Numbered from the stretch's first letter, positions 9,173-18,102 are shown. The stretch is 49,131 nt of DNA from an uncultured Clostridia bacterium (GCA_944389395.1 CALXME010000005.1:1-49131); one strand, 5' to 3'. A program made the numbers and translations. Notes: generated from the sequence alone by a model not told the origin.

Positions 9173-10339
9173 ATGTTAAAATCAAATGTAGCATGGAGTA
9201 CAAATGAAGATAGTTATACACAAGGAAAGGAAACAGCACAAAAAGCAGTGCAAGACTTAATACAAACAAAAGTAGCATTTTTATACACATCAGTAGATTG
9301 TAATGTAGAAAAAGTTTTAGAAGGTGCAAAAGCAGAATTAGGAACAGCACCAATCATTGGATGCACATCAAGTGCAGGAATTATTGTTCCAGATGGATTT
9401 ATTTCTTCAGAAAAAGGGTTTACTGGAATTTTAGCTTTAGGTGACCCTGAATTAGAAGTCGGAGTTGCAGGTTCTTGCAAACAAAAATCAGCTAGAGAAA
9501 CAGGAAAAAAAGTAGCAGAAGAAGCAATGAAAAAAGCAGGTAAAGATTGTGCACCAGCTTATTTTTACATGGTAGCTTCTCCAGGAGAAGAAGAAGATTA
9601 TTTAAAAGGAATTGAAGATGTAATAGGAAGAGTACCAGTATTTGGAGGAAGTAGTGCAGACAATACTGTAGAAGGAAAATGGAGTATTTACACAAATGAT
9701 ACTGTATTTAATGATGGAGTAGCAGTAGCATTCTTCTATACAAATAAGCCAATGGCAAATGTATTTACAGGAGAATATCATGAAACAACAAATTCTGGAG
9801 TTATTACAAAAGTAGAAGGAAAAAGAACATTAGTAGAAATTGATGGAACACCAGCAATCAAAAAATATGCATCTTGGACAGGAAACAAAATGAAAGATTT
9901 GCAAGGAAATAACTTATTAGTAACAACAATCACAAAACCTTTAGGTGTTAAAGATAGATTAGGAGATTTAATTGCAATTCGTCATCCTATGTATGGAAAT
10001 GATGATAATTCTATGAATATAGGAGCAAATCTTGCTGTTAATACAGCAATTATTCAAATGGAAGCATCAGTAGATGAATTAATTGATTCTACAGGAAAAA
10101 CATTAAAAGAAGTAAACAAAGAATTACCAACAGATGCAGGTGCTTATTTATTAGTACACTGTGGTGGAAGAAGATTAGGAATTGGAGATAGAATAGACGA
10201 AGTGGCAAAACAACTAAAAAAAGAAGCAAAAGGAGTTCCATTTATTGCGGTATTTACTTTTGGAGAATATGGAGTAAAAGACCATGGAGCAAACACAACA
10301 GGTGGATTAATGCTTTCTTTCACAGGGTTTGCTAAATGA
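9173..10339 (+). CDS. FIST domain sensor protein
   Basis: The 388 residues are made of a FIST N-terminal part (about 1-190, with GCTSSAGIIVPDG and PVFGGSSADN) and a FIST C-terminal part (about 200-385, with HCGGRRLGIGDR and FGEYGVKDHG). FIST proteins are cytosolic sensory modules thought to bind small ligands such as amino acids; this one has no attached signalling domain. AAGGAGG precedes the ATG. The stop is TGA at 10337-10339. The same frame then stays open for 39 codons into the start of the aldehyde dehydrogenase gene; see the separate finding. Its role beside fermentation genes is unknown. Confidence 0.85.
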   Translation: MLKSNVAWSTNEDSYTQGKETAQKAVQDLIQTKVAFLYTSVDCNVEKVLEGAKAELGTAPIIGCTSSAGIIVPDGFISSEKGFTGILALGDPELEVGVAGSCKQKSARETGKKVAEEAMKKAGKDCAPAYFYMVASPGEEEDYLKGIEDVIGRVPVFGGSSADNTVEGKWSIYTNDTVFNDGVAVAFFYTNKPMANVFTGEYHETTNSGVITKVEGKRTLVEIDGTPAIKKYASWTGNKMKDLQGNNLLVTTITKPLGVKDRLGDLIAIRHPMYGNDDNSMNIGANLAVNTAIIQMEASVDELIDSTGKTLKEVNKELPTDAGAYLLVHCGGRRLGIGDRIDEVAKQLKKEAKGVPFIAVFTFGEYGVKDHGANTTGGLMLSFTGFAK

Positions 10340-10456
10340 AGAGAAGGGGAAAAACCACAAACTCAAACACAAGAATATGAATGTAAAACAGAAAGATATG
10401 GAACAGGAGAAGAATTAATGGTTTGCAGAGCCATTAAAAATAAGGAGGGAGCAAGT

Positions 10457-11890
10457 ATGAAAAATTTAATTGGTTATGAATGGAAAGATGCTTCAAATGG
10501 TGCAATAATAGAAGTTGTTAATCCAGCAACACAAGAATTAATAGATACAGTTCCAAATGTAACAGAAGAAGATGTAGATACAGCAGTAAATGTAGCTATA
10601 ATAGAACAGAAGAAATGGCAAGAAGTTTCTATTTATGAAAGAGCAGATATATTATATCGTTTTGTAGATTTAATAGAACAAAATAAAGAAAGACTTGCAA
10701 CATTATTATCTAATGAAACAGGTAAACCAATTACAGAAGCAAGAGGAGAAATTGCAAATGTAAGAATTGGTGTTAGAGGTTTTGTTGAAAGAGCAAAACA
10801 TTTCTATGGAGAAAGTATTCCAGCAGGGACAGAAGCAGGACAAGAAAAGACAATGCAAATTACAAAAAGATATCCTTTAGGAGTAGTAGCAGCTATTATT
10901 CCATTTAATTTCCCAAGTGATTTATTCTGTCAAAAAGTACCACCAGCATTATTAATGGGAAATAGTATTATTGTAAAACCATCTAATTATAATCCATTAA
11001 CATTAATAGAATATGTAAAATTAATGATAGAAGCAGGTGTGCCAGCAGGTTGTATTCAAGTTTTAACAGGAGATGGACCAATAGCAGGACAAGCTTTAGC
11101 AAGACATCCAGGTGTACATTTAGTATCTTTAACAGGTGGAACAGCTGCAGGAATTCAAACAATGGGAACAGCTTCTCAAAATTTAACACATGTTATGTTA
11201 GAATTAGGTGGAAATGATGCTTTTATCTTCTTAGAAGATGGAGATATGGATTTAGCAGTAAGAGAAACCAAGTGGGGAAGATTATATAATGGTGGACAAG
11301 TATGTTGTGCAAGTAAAAGATTTTTAATCCATAATTCTAGAAAACAAGAATTTATAGACAGAATTAAAGAATTAATAGCAAGCCTAAAAATTGGTGACCC
11401 AATGCAAGAAGATACAGATATGGGACCAATGGTAAATATTAATGCAGCTAAAAGAATTGAAGAACAAGTAAATAAAACCATAGCAGAAGGAGCAACTTTA
11501 GTATGTGGTGGAAAAAGAGAAGATGCATATTATTATCCAACAATTCTAGATAATGTAACAAAAGACATGGAAGTTGCAAAAGATATGGAAATATTTGGAC
11601 CAGTTATTTCTGTTATTGGATTTGATACAGTAGAAGAAGCAATTGAAATTGCAAATCAATCTTCTTATGGTTTATGTGGATGTGTAATTTCAAAAGATGT
11701 AACAAGAGCCATGAAAATTGCAGATAGATTAGAATGTGGTGGAGCTGTTATTAATGGTGCTAGTTTCTATCGTTCTTTTGAAATGCCATTTGGAGGATGG
11801 AAACATTCTGGAATAGGAAATGAAGGAGTACTTAGCACATTACAAGAAATGTCAAGAGTTAAAACAATTGTCCTAAAAAATATTTTATAG
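10457..11890 (+). CDS. NAD(P)-dependent aldehyde dehydrogenase
   Basis: Oxidises an aldehyde to the acid, or runs in reverse for a related reaction. The frame is open from 10418, but AAGGAGGG at 10442-10449 sets the start at ATG 10457, giving 477 residues. The aldehyde dehydrogenase family features are present: IPFNFP near residue 150, the Rossmann loop LTGGTAAG, the general base in LELGGND, and the catalytic Cys in GGQVCCASKR. The closing region PFGGWKHSGIGNEG is also typical. Sequence and length suit succinate-semialdehyde, lactaldehyde or NADP-glyceraldehyde-3-phosphate type enzymes; the substrate is open. The iron alcohol dehydrogenase downstream suggests linked aldehyde and alcohol metabolism. 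Confidence 0.9.
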   Translation: MKNLIGYEWKDASNGAIIEVVNPATQELIDTVPNVTEEDVDTAVNVAIIEQKKWQEVSIYERADILYRFVDLIEQNKERLATLLSNETGKPITEARGEIANVRIGVRGFVERAKHFYGESIPAGTEAGQEKTMQITKRYPLGVVAAIIPFNFPSDLFCQKVPPALLMGNSIIVKPSNYNPLTLIEYVKLMIEAGVPAGCIQVLTGDGPIAGQALARHPGVHLVSLTGGTAAGIQTMGTASQNLTHVMLELGGNDAFIFLEDGDMDLAVRETKWGRLYNGGQVCCASKRFLIHNSRKQEFIDRIKELIASLKIGDPMQEDTDMGPMVNINAAKRIEEQVNKTIAEGATLVCGGKREDAYYYPTILDNVTKDMEVAKDMEIFGPVISVIGFDTVEEAIEIANQSSYGLCGCVISKDVTRAMKIADRLECGGAVINGASFYRSFEMPFGGWKHSGIGNEGVLSTLQEMSRVKTIVLKNIL

Positions 11891-11907
11891 GAGGAAAATA
11901 GGAAAAG

Positions 11908-12588
11908 ATGAATAAAAAAAGAAATATTATTATTTTCATTATTATTTTAATACTTGCTATTGTTATAGGAGCGATATTCATCTTTTCTTATTTCCAAAGT
12001 CAAAAAAAACAAAATAATCCAAGTACACAAACAAGTATAAGTAGTTTAAAACCTACTTTATCTAAAATTTATGAAAAAATGTTACAAGGAGAAATTTATA
12101 GTTTTTCTCTTATATTAGATGATAACAATAAAACAATTACAATAAGAAATGGAGATAAAGCAAGGGTTGATTTTTATCAAGACGGAGTTCATACAACAGA
12201 TATCATAAAAGATGGAGCAACTTATAGATTGATTCATAATGATAAACAATATTTTGAATATCCTAGCAATACAGTAGAACTTACTAATTTGTTGAGAAAA
12301 TTTGAAAGAACAAAAAAGGATGTAACACCTCAAAAGGGAGAAGAAATCATAGAGGGAAAAAATTATTATTATGAAGAATATAAAGGAACTGCAGAGTTTT
12401 TAATGCAGGGAAAAGCAGGAGTGGATTTAACAGAGGCATCTACTAAATTTTATTATGATAATGATTCTTTAGTTTATATTAAAACAATACTAAAAGAAAA
12501 AGAAGAATTATTGAAGGTAGAAATGTCTTATTCGTCTGGTCAAACTTCTTTTGATGTACCAACAGATTATCAAAAGATAGAAGAATAG
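11908..12588 (+). CDS. Membrane-anchored extracytoplasmic protein of unknown function
   Basis: I do not recognise a family. The 226 residues begin with a basic stretch and one hydrophobic segment (about 5-29), so it is a signal anchor with the rest outside the cell. A Gln/Asn/Ser/Thr linker (about 32-50) leads to a soluble domain rich in Lys, Glu and Tyr with alternating beta-like segments. This could be a LolA-like or lipoprotein-carrier-like fold, but that is a guess from pattern. There is no lipobox Cys. TAGGAGG precedes it, 17 bp after the aldehyde dehydrogenase stop, so it shares that operon. Confidence 0.65.
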   Translation: MNKKRNIIIFIIILILAIVIGAIFIFSYFQSQKKQNNPSTQTSISSLKPTLSKIYEKMLQGEIYSFSLILDDNNKTITIRNGDKARVDFYQDGVHTTDIIKDGATYRLIHNDKQYFEYPSNTVELTNLLRKFERTKKDVTPQKGEEIIEGKNYYYEEYKGTAEFLMQGKAGVDLTEASTKFYYDNDSLVYIKTILKEKEELLKVEMSYSSGQTSFDVPTDYQKIEE

Positions 12589-12608
12589 AGAATAGATACT
12601 TAAATGTA

Positions 12609-12689
12609 TTGATATATTAATATTCTTGGCAAAAACAAATTTTGGGGTGTAACAATCAGAATCTTGCCTGTAAAATATTAATATATCAA
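12609..12689. repeat. TTGATATATTAATATT palindromic element, complete copy
   Basis: Terminal inverted repeats TTGATATATTAATATT (12609-12624) and its complement (12674-12689) enclose 49 bp with GGCAA and TTGCC that can pair inside the stem. The interior GGGGTGTAACAATC matches GGGGTTTAACAATC of the copy at 5175-5266. It lies between a membrane protein gene and the alcohol dehydrogenase gene. Confidence 0.8.
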
Positions 12690-12736
12690 TCATTTTAAGT
12701 TATAAAAAGTAAAATAAAAAAGAGGAGGAAAGCAAA

Positions 12737-13888
12737 ATGTCAATGAGATTCGTGTTAAATGAAACATCATATTTTGGAAAAGGTGCAAGAGAAGAACTTG
12801 CAGGTGAAATAAAAAAGAGAGGGTTTGAAAAAGTTTTTTTAGTAAGTGATAAATCATTAGTAGATGCAGGAGTTACTGCAAAAGTAGAAGAAATTCTAGA
12901 AAAAGCAGATATTCCTTATACACTATATTCAGAAATCAAGCCAAACCCAACCATCGAAAATGTATTAGATGGTGTAGAAGCTTGTAAAAATGCAAAAGCA
13001 GACCTTATTGTAGCAGTAGGAGGAGGTTCTAGCATAGATACTGCAAAAGGAATTTCTATTATTATGACAAATCCAGATAGAGCAGATGTAAAATCTTTAA
13101 ATGGAAATTCTAATACTGTAAATAGAGGAATGCCAATTATTGCTATGCCAACAACAGCTGGAACTGCAGCAGAAGTTACTATTAATTATGTAATAACAGA
13201 CCCTGATGCAGAAATAAAAATGGTATGTGTAGATCCAAATGATATTCCAATTTTAGCTATTATCGATTCAGAATTAATGGCATCTATGCCAAAAAGTTTA
13301 GCAGCGGCAACAGGAATGGATGCATTAACACATGCAGTAGAAGGATATATCACTTTAGCACATAATGAAATGTCTGATATGTTTCATATGAAGGCTATTA
13401 AAATGATTTTTAAATATTTAGCAAAAGCAGTAAATGAAAAAGATGATGAAGCAATAGAAATGATGGGAATGGCTCAATATATTGCTGGAATGGGATTTTC
13501 TAATGTAGGACTTGGAATTGTACATTCAATGGCACATCAATTAGGAGCTGTTTATGATACACCACATGGAATTGCTAATGCAATGTTATTGCCAACAGTA
13601 ATGAAATTTAATGGAGAAGTATGTTATGAAAGATTTAGAGATATCTTAAAAGAATTAGGATATCCAGCAGAAAAATATACAAAAGAAGAAGTGATTAAAA
13701 CATTTGTAGAAAAAATTCAAGGATTATCTGAAGAAGTTGGTATCACAACAACAATTAAGGATTACGGAGCAAAAGAAGCAGATTTTGAAATGTTAGCTGA
13801 TAAAGCAATGAAAGATCCTTGCAAACCAGGAAATCCAAGAGAAGTAACAAAAGAACAATTTATAGAATTATTTAGAAAAGCAATGTAA
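12737..13888 (+). CDS. Iron-containing alcohol dehydrogenase
   Basis: Interconverts alcohols and aldehydes with NAD(P)H. The 383-residue protein has the type III alcohol dehydrogenase layout: nucleotide-binding GGGSSIDTAKG near residue 95, TTAGTAAEVT near 138, then metal ligands Asp (in TGMDALTHAVEGY) and His in HSMAHQLGAVYDTPHG. AGGAGGAAAG precedes the ATG. The neighbouring aldehyde dehydrogenase suggests ethanol or propanediol-type fermentation. A terminator follows directly. Butanol dehydrogenase or 1,3-propanediol dehydrogenase are possible more exact names. Confidence 0.92.
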   Translation: MSMRFVLNETSYFGKGAREELAGEIKKRGFEKVFLVSDKSLVDAGVTAKVEEILEKADIPYTLYSEIKPNPTIENVLDGVEACKNAKADLIVAVGGGSSIDTAKGISIIMTNPDRADVKSLNGNSNTVNRGMPIIAMPTTAGTAAEVTINYVITDPDAEIKMVCVDPNDIPILAIIDSELMASMPKSLAAATGMDALTHAVEGYITLAHNEMSDMFHMKAIKMIFKYLAKAVNEKDDEAIEMMGMAQYIAGMGFSNVGLGIVHSMAHQLGAVYDTPHGIANAMLLPTVMKFNGEVCYERFRDILKELGYPAEKYTKEEVIKTFVEKIQGLSEEVGITTTIKDYGAKEADFEMLADKAMKDPCKPGNPREVTKEQFIELFRKAM

Positions 13889-13919
13889 ATGTTGATATAT
13901 TATGTATCAACATTTTTTT
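13889..13919 (+). terminator. Terminator of the alcohol dehydrogenase gene
   Basis: ATGTTGATA (13889-13897) pairs with TATCAACAT (13905-13913) across a 7-nt loop and runs into seven Ts. It starts at the stop codon. Confidence 0.85.
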
Positions 13920-13934
13920 GCATAATATTCAAAT

Positions 13935-13983
13935 TTGACAAAAAAACAAAAATAAGATAAAATTTTAAATGCGACAAAATGTC
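13935..13983 (+). promoter_or_regulatory. Promoter and likely operator of the TetR gene
   Basis: TTGACA (13935-13940) and TAAAAT (13958-13963) are 17 bp apart. The inverted repeat GACA-AAA-TGTC (13973-13983) overlaps the expected transcription start and would suit autorepression by the TetR protein encoded next. Confidence 0.65.
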
Positions 13984-14006
13984 ATAATAAAAAAGAGGTG
14001 TGAGCA

Positions 14007-14606
14007 ATGCCAAAAACAACATATTTTCATTTAAAAGAAGAAAAAAGAGAGAAAATAGAAAAAGCATTAGAAAAAGAATTTGGAAGAGTTCCTTTTGAAA
14101 AAGCTTCTATTAGCAATATTATCAAAGATGCTCAAATTCCAAGGGGAAGTTTTTATCAATACTTTGAAGATAAAGAAGATGCAATTAAATATATTGTGCA
14201 AAAATATATTATGATAGAACATAATATAATATATGATGCATTAAAAGAAACAAAAGGAGATATATTTAATATGGCAGTTTTGGCTTTTGAATATATTGTT
14301 AAAAATGCAACTCAAAAAAAGGAAATGAATTTATATAAAAATATTATGAAAGAAATTAAAAGAAATAATATTAATATTTTTGATGAAAGTAAAGAAAATA
14401 TAAGAACAAATGAAATAAAAGATAGAATAGATGTAAGCCAGCTAAATATACAAAATGAAAAAGATTTAAAATATATGATGAAAATATTGATTAGTATTAT
14501 TAGAACTACTGGAATCGAAGTGATAGACAATAAAATTTCTGTAGAACAAGGAAAAATAGATTTAATAGAGCAATTGGAAATTTTAAAACGTGGTATGTGT
14601 AAATAA
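14007..14606 (+). CDS. TetR/AcrR family transcriptional regulator
   Basis: The 199 residues start with the family helix-turn-helix (about 12-55: FEKASISNIIKDAQIPRGSFYQYFEDKED), the three-helix DNA-binding domain of TetR repressors. The C-terminal ligand-binding part is all-helical and not further recognisable. A GAGGTG Shine-Dalgarno precedes the ATG. The promoter carries a small inverted repeat, suggesting self-regulation. The alcohol dehydrogenase upstream ends in a terminator, while the HdeD-like membrane protein follows 83 bp downstream and is the most likely partner or target. The ligand is unknown. Confidence 0.85.
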   Translation: MPKTTYFHLKEEKREKIEKALEKEFGRVPFEKASISNIIKDAQIPRGSFYQYFEDKEDAIKYIVQKYIMIEHNIIYDALKETKGDIFNMAVLAFEYIVKNATQKKEMNLYKNIMKEIKRNNINIFDESKENIRTNEIKDRIDVSQLNIQNEKDLKYMMKILISIIRTTGIEVIDNKISVEQGKIDLIEQLEILKRGMCK

Positions 14607-14689
14607 ATAAGAATTGAATAAAAAAGCTATACAAAAAAATTTATCTATGATATAGTAGAAGTAAATAATATAGTAAAGAAGGGAAGAAT

Positions 14690-15223
14690 ATGTTAGAAAA
14701 TTTTTTGAAAAAATCTAGTTGGACAGATATTATTACATCACTTATTTTTATTTTGTTTGGAGTCATGCTTGTAATTAGTCCTGAAATGGTACAAGCCATG
14801 ATATCAATTTTATTAGGAGCAATTTTTATTGCAATGGGAATATTTAGATTAATTAATTATTTTGCTTCTGGAAAAACAGATAGTTACTCTTTAGCAACAG
14901 GAGTAGTTGCAATATTAATAGGTATTATTATTTTCTTTTGCTCTGGAATTATTTTATCTTTTTTTAGAATTATTATAGCACTTTGGATTATTTATAGTGG
15001 AATTATAAATTTACAAACCACTATAATATGGAAAGACTTTAAATCTAGATTATGGTTATTAACTTTAATTTTATCTATTTTAATGATAGTAGCAGGAATA
15101 TTTATTTTAATAAATAATGGAGCTATATTACAAACTATAGGTGTCATGATAATTGTTTATGCTATTATGAATATTATAGAAAATATTATATTCATGAAAA
15201 AAATAGAAAATTATAGAGATTAA
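14690..15223 (+). CDS. HdeD-like (DUF308) membrane protein
   Basis: The 177 residues form about six hydrophobic segments in three similar pairs, the hallmark of the HdeD/DUF308 family of small inner-membrane proteins. A first amphipathic stretch (LKKSSWTDIITSL) leads into the membrane. In enterobacteria HdeD is tied to acid resistance; in Firmicutes the role is unknown. GAAGGGAAG stands before the ATG. The helicase-like gene follows 23 bp later, so they may share a transcript. Confidence 0.75.
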   Translation: MLENFLKKSSWTDIITSLIFILFGVMLVISPEMVQAMISILLGAIFIAMGIFRLINYFASGKTDSYSLATGVVAILIGIIIFFCSGIILSFFRIIIALWIIYSGIINLQTTIIWKDFKSRLWLLTLILSILMIVAGIFILINNGAILQTIGVMIIVYAIMNIIENIIFMKKIENYRD

Positions 15224-15246
15224 TACAAAAGGAAAAGGAGAAAATA

Positions 15247-16962
15247 ATGGAAAGAGATAGTATTAACAAATTAAATGATTTGATAGATAAAATTCCTATT
15301 ACAGAAGATAATAGAGAAGAAATTAAAGAAATAAAGCAAATGTTATCAGAAGGAAACTTCAAAAAAGCTTTAGAAAAAATGAAAGGTTTAACATATCAAA
15401 CACAAGATGAAAAAAAGAAAATAAAGAAGAAAAAAGAAAAGAAAAAAGAAAATGAATATCCAAGCAAATTAAGTAGTCCAGAATTAGAAGCACAATTTAT
15501 AGGATTGCTTTTAGAAAATCCTAAATTAATAGTTAGATATCATTTTTTATATGAAGAATGTTATTTTGAAGATAGTGAATTACTAAATATATATAAGAGC
15601 GTTATTTTTACAGAAGGCGCAGCATATAGTTCAGAAGCTGTAAAAAACGGATTTAACTTTTCTAAAAGTTCAGAAGAAGTTTATAAATTAAAACTAAAAC
15701 TAAAACAGGATGTAGAAGGAAAAAAATATAATATAGAAAAAATTTATAAAGAATTGAAAAAATTATTTGTATTAAGAAAAAGTTATTTGGAAATACCAGT
15801 AAAAGAATTACAAGAAAAAATAGTAGATATCACAGATTATGAATTATATGACCAAATGTCTGTGGAAGAAGTAGAGAGAGCTATTAACCAAGTAACAGTA
15901 ACAGGTAAATTCAAACAATCAGTTTTGAACATGAATCTTACAAGATTTTTAGAAGAAGGAGATAATAACTTAACAAACGGCATTGCTCTACCTTTCCCTG
16001 CATTAACAGAAGTTTTTAAAGGATTAAGAAGAGGAGAAACCATGGCATTTGCAATGCCTTCTAACTCAGGAAAAAGTAGATTTACTATTAATCTTGCAGC
16101 ATATACTGCATTTGTACATCAAAAAAAGGTTCTAATTATTTCAAACGAGATGTCAGAAGAAAAAATGAAACTTTGTTTGATTACAACAATTTTAAATAAT
16201 CCAGAAATTCAAAAAATTCATGGACAAGTTTTGCATAAGACAGAAGGAGAATTACTAGAATTTAAATTTAGACCTGATGAAGATAAAAATGTAAAAGTAG
16301 ATGAAGACGGATTTGTTGTGCAAGGAGAAGATGAAAATAGAGCTGATTTTATAAAAAGATTAATCAAAGTATCTACGGAATTTAATAAAACAATTGCTGC
16401 AACAGAATGGGTTAATAAACAAATCAATAATGCAATTCATTTTATTAATATTACAGATCATACGAATGACGAATTACAAAAAGTTATTATGAATTATTAT
16501 TACAAAGAAAAAATAGAATATGTTTTTTATGATACTTTAAAAACAGATACAGCAAATATTGGTATAGGGGAAGAATTAAAAAAGACTGCTACCATTTTAT
16601 CTAATTTGGCACAAAACTTTAGTATTTTTATTTGTGCAACCTTACAATTAACAGAAAATTCTACTCTACCAATTAATTTAGATATCAATGATTTAGCTGT
16701 TAGTAGAACTGTAAAAGAAGTATTAGATACTTTGTGCTTAATGAAAAGAATAGATAATGAGGATTTAAAAGATTATGAATATTCTTTAAAAGAAGTAGAT
16801 ACAGAATTTTTTGCTTTAGAGAAAAGCCAAAATCCAGATGTTAGATATTATGCTTGTGTGGTAGATAAGAATAGAGCAGGAGCAAAACCTAAATTAGTTT
16901 TTAAATTAAATTTAGCTTATAACAGCTGGGTGGAATTGGGATATTTGAGATTAAAACCATAA
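15247..16962 (+). CDS. Divergent DnaB-like RecA-fold ATPase
   Basis: A 571-residue protein with DnaB-like architecture. A charged N-terminal extension contains a Lys/Glu-rich linker near residues 55-75. It is followed by a helical DnaB N-terminal-like part (SSPELEAQFIGLLLENPKLI) and a RecA-fold core. Walker A reads MPSNSGKSR near residue 273 and Walker B VFYDTL near 433; KNRAGAKPK near the C terminus resembles the DnaB C-terminal basic motif. It is far from a standard replicative DnaB, and the core has an insertion of about 80 residues after NEMSEEK. It could be a second helicase, a phage-derived helicase or a RadA-like ATPase. AAAGGAAAAGGAG precedes the start. Confidence 0.65.
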   Translation: MERDSINKLNDLIDKIPITEDNREEIKEIKQMLSEGNFKKALEKMKGLTYQTQDEKKKIKKKKEKKKENEYPSKLSSPELEAQFIGLLLENPKLIVRYHFLYEECYFEDSELLNIYKSVIFTEGAAYSSEAVKNGFNFSKSSEEVYKLKLKLKQDVEGKKYNIEKIYKELKKLFVLRKSYLEIPVKELQEKIVDITDYELYDQMSVEEVERAINQVTVTGKFKQSVLNMNLTRFLEEGDNNLTNGIALPFPALTEVFKGLRRGETMAFAMPSNSGKSRFTINLAAYTAFVHQKKVLIISNEMSEEKMKLCLITTILNNPEIQKIHGQVLHKTEGELLEFKFRPDEDKNVKVDEDGFVVQGEDENRADFIKRLIKVSTEFNKTIAATEWVNKQINNAIHFINITDHTNDELQKVIMNYYYKEKIEYVFYDTLKTDTANIGIGEELKKTATILSNLAQNFSIFICATLQLTENSTLPINLDINDLAVSRTVKEVLDTLCLMKRIDNEDLKDYEYSLKEVDTEFFALEKSQNPDVRYYACVVDKNRAGAKPKLVFKLNLAYNSWVELGYLRLKP

Positions 16963-16975
16963 AAGTAAACAAAAC

Positions 16976-17014
16976 AAAACTCTTTTCATATTATAAGATA
17001 ATGAAAGGAGTTTT
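16976..17014 (+). promoter_or_regulatory. Hairpin that buries the peroxiredoxin Shine-Dalgarno
   Basis: AAAACTCTTTTCAT (16976-16989) can pair with ATGAAAGGAGTTTT (17001-17014) over all 14 positions with one G-U pair and an 11-nt loop. The 3' arm holds AAAGGAG, the ribosome binding site for the ATG at 17020, and it ends in a T-run. The structure could act as a leaky terminator after the helicase gene and as a translational lock. Confidence 0.65.
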
Positions 17015-17019
17015 TATAT

Positions 17020-17721
17020 ATGGATTATGAATTAATGATGAATGGAAATGTTAAGATAGGGCAACAAGCACCAGAATTTACAGCGATTACAACATTTGGT
17101 GAAATAAGTTTAAAAGATTACAAAGGAAAATGGTTAATATTATTTTCCCATCCAGGTGATTTTACCCCTGTATGTACAACAGAAATAATCGCTTTTACAA
17201 AAGCACATACATATTTTAAGCAAATCAATACAGAGTTATTAGGATTAAGTGTAGATAGCAATAATTCACATTTAGCATGGGTATATGATATTTATTGTAA
17301 AACAGGTATTCAAATTTCATTTCCTATTATTGCAGATAGAAATGGAGAAATTGCTAGAAAATACGGAATGATAGCAAGTGAAATTAGTAATACTCAAACA
17401 GTCAGAAATGTATTTATCATTGATGATAAAGGAATAGTAAGAACGATACTTGTGTATCCTATGAATATTGGAAGATTTGTACCAGAGATTATTCGAATTG
17501 TGCAAGCATTACAAATGGCAGATTGTAGCGAAGCAATGACAGCTGCTAATTGGATTCCAGGTCAACCAGTTATTTTGCCACCACCTACTACTTTTGCAAA
17601 ATTGCAACAAAGAAACGAAGAAATTCAAAGTAACGGAAATGGAATTAGTTGGTATTTAAGCTTTAAAGAACCTGCACAAAAATGTACAGATGCAAATGAA
17701 AAAAATAATAACAAAAAATAA
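17020..17721 (+). CDS. Peroxiredoxin (AhpC/Prx6-like)
   Basis: Reduces hydrogen peroxide and organic peroxides using an active-site cysteine. The 233 residues contain the peroxidatic motif GDFTPVCTTE (Cys near residue 50), the paired Arg near RNVFIID and the long C-terminal arm with GWIPGQP-like WIPGQPVILPPP, as in archaeal-type and Prx6-like enzymes. A second Cys lies near the C terminus (QKCTDAN) and may resolve the disulfide. In an anaerobe this is a main defence against oxygen. Its Shine-Dalgarno sits in a stable hairpin, so translation is probably regulated. No partner reductase gene is adjacent. Confidence 0.9.
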   Translation: MDYELMMNGNVKIGQQAPEFTAITTFGEISLKDYKGKWLILFSHPGDFTPVCTTEIIAFTKAHTYFKQINTELLGLSVDSNNSHLAWVYDIYCKTGIQISFPIIADRNGEIARKYGMIASEISNTQTVRNVFIIDDKGIVRTILVYPMNIGRFVPEIIRIVQALQMADCSEAMTAANWIPGQPVILPPPTTFAKLQQRNEEIQSNGNGISWYLSFKEPAQKCTDANEKNNNKK

Positions 17722-17841
17722 AAAATTTGCTTAAAAAGTATAAAAATTTCCAAATAAAAAAAGCATAATAAAATTAAAAAAACACATAATAATAATATGA
17801 ACCAAAAAGAAAGTTCAAATTTTTTTCTTGGAGGCTAAACA

Positions 17842-18009
17842 ATGGAAAAAAATCAAAAAATTCATTGTACAGTAGAAAGTTGCACTTATCACAATAAAGA
17901 TAAAAATTTATGTGTTTTAGATGCAATACAAGTAACCCCAAATGCTAATAAAAAAACAATGAAACCAGATGAATCGATGTGTGCAAGTTATGAATATGAG
18001 AAGGAATAA
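17842..18009 (+). CDS. DUF1540 small cysteine-rich protein
   Basis: A 55-residue protein that fits the DUF1540 pattern of spaced cysteines: HCTVESCTYHNKDKNLC, then LDAIQVTP and a last Cys in SMCASYEYEKE. Four cysteines could bind a metal ion. Genes of this family are common in Clostridia and their function is not known. TTGGAGGC is a good Shine-Dalgarno. The gene stands alone in the gap between the peroxiredoxin and aldolase genes, which fits a separate small transcript. Confidence 0.85.
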   Translation: MEKNQKIHCTVESCTYHNKDKNLCVLDAIQVTPNANKKTMKPDESMCASYEYEKE

Positions 18010-18027
18010 AATTTCTTCTCTTTTTTC

Positions 18028-18056
18028 TTGACATATTTTTAAAATAGAAATACAAT
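18028..18056 (+). promoter_or_regulatory. Promoter of the class II aldolase gene
   Basis: TTGACA (18028-18033) and TACAAT (18051-18056) are 17 bp apart, 47 bp before the ATG. A perfect -35 box fits a highly expressed glycolytic gene. Confidence 0.75.
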
Positions 18057-18102
18057 AGCAAAAGAAAATAGAAAAGCAAAAAAATAGAAAGGATGGATAA
18101 TT

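Noticed and set aside
10337..10339. TGA read as selenocysteine or tryptophan
   Set aside because: The FIST domain is complete before it, no hairpin of SECIS type was seen, Trp is encoded by TGG throughout, and TGA also ends marR.
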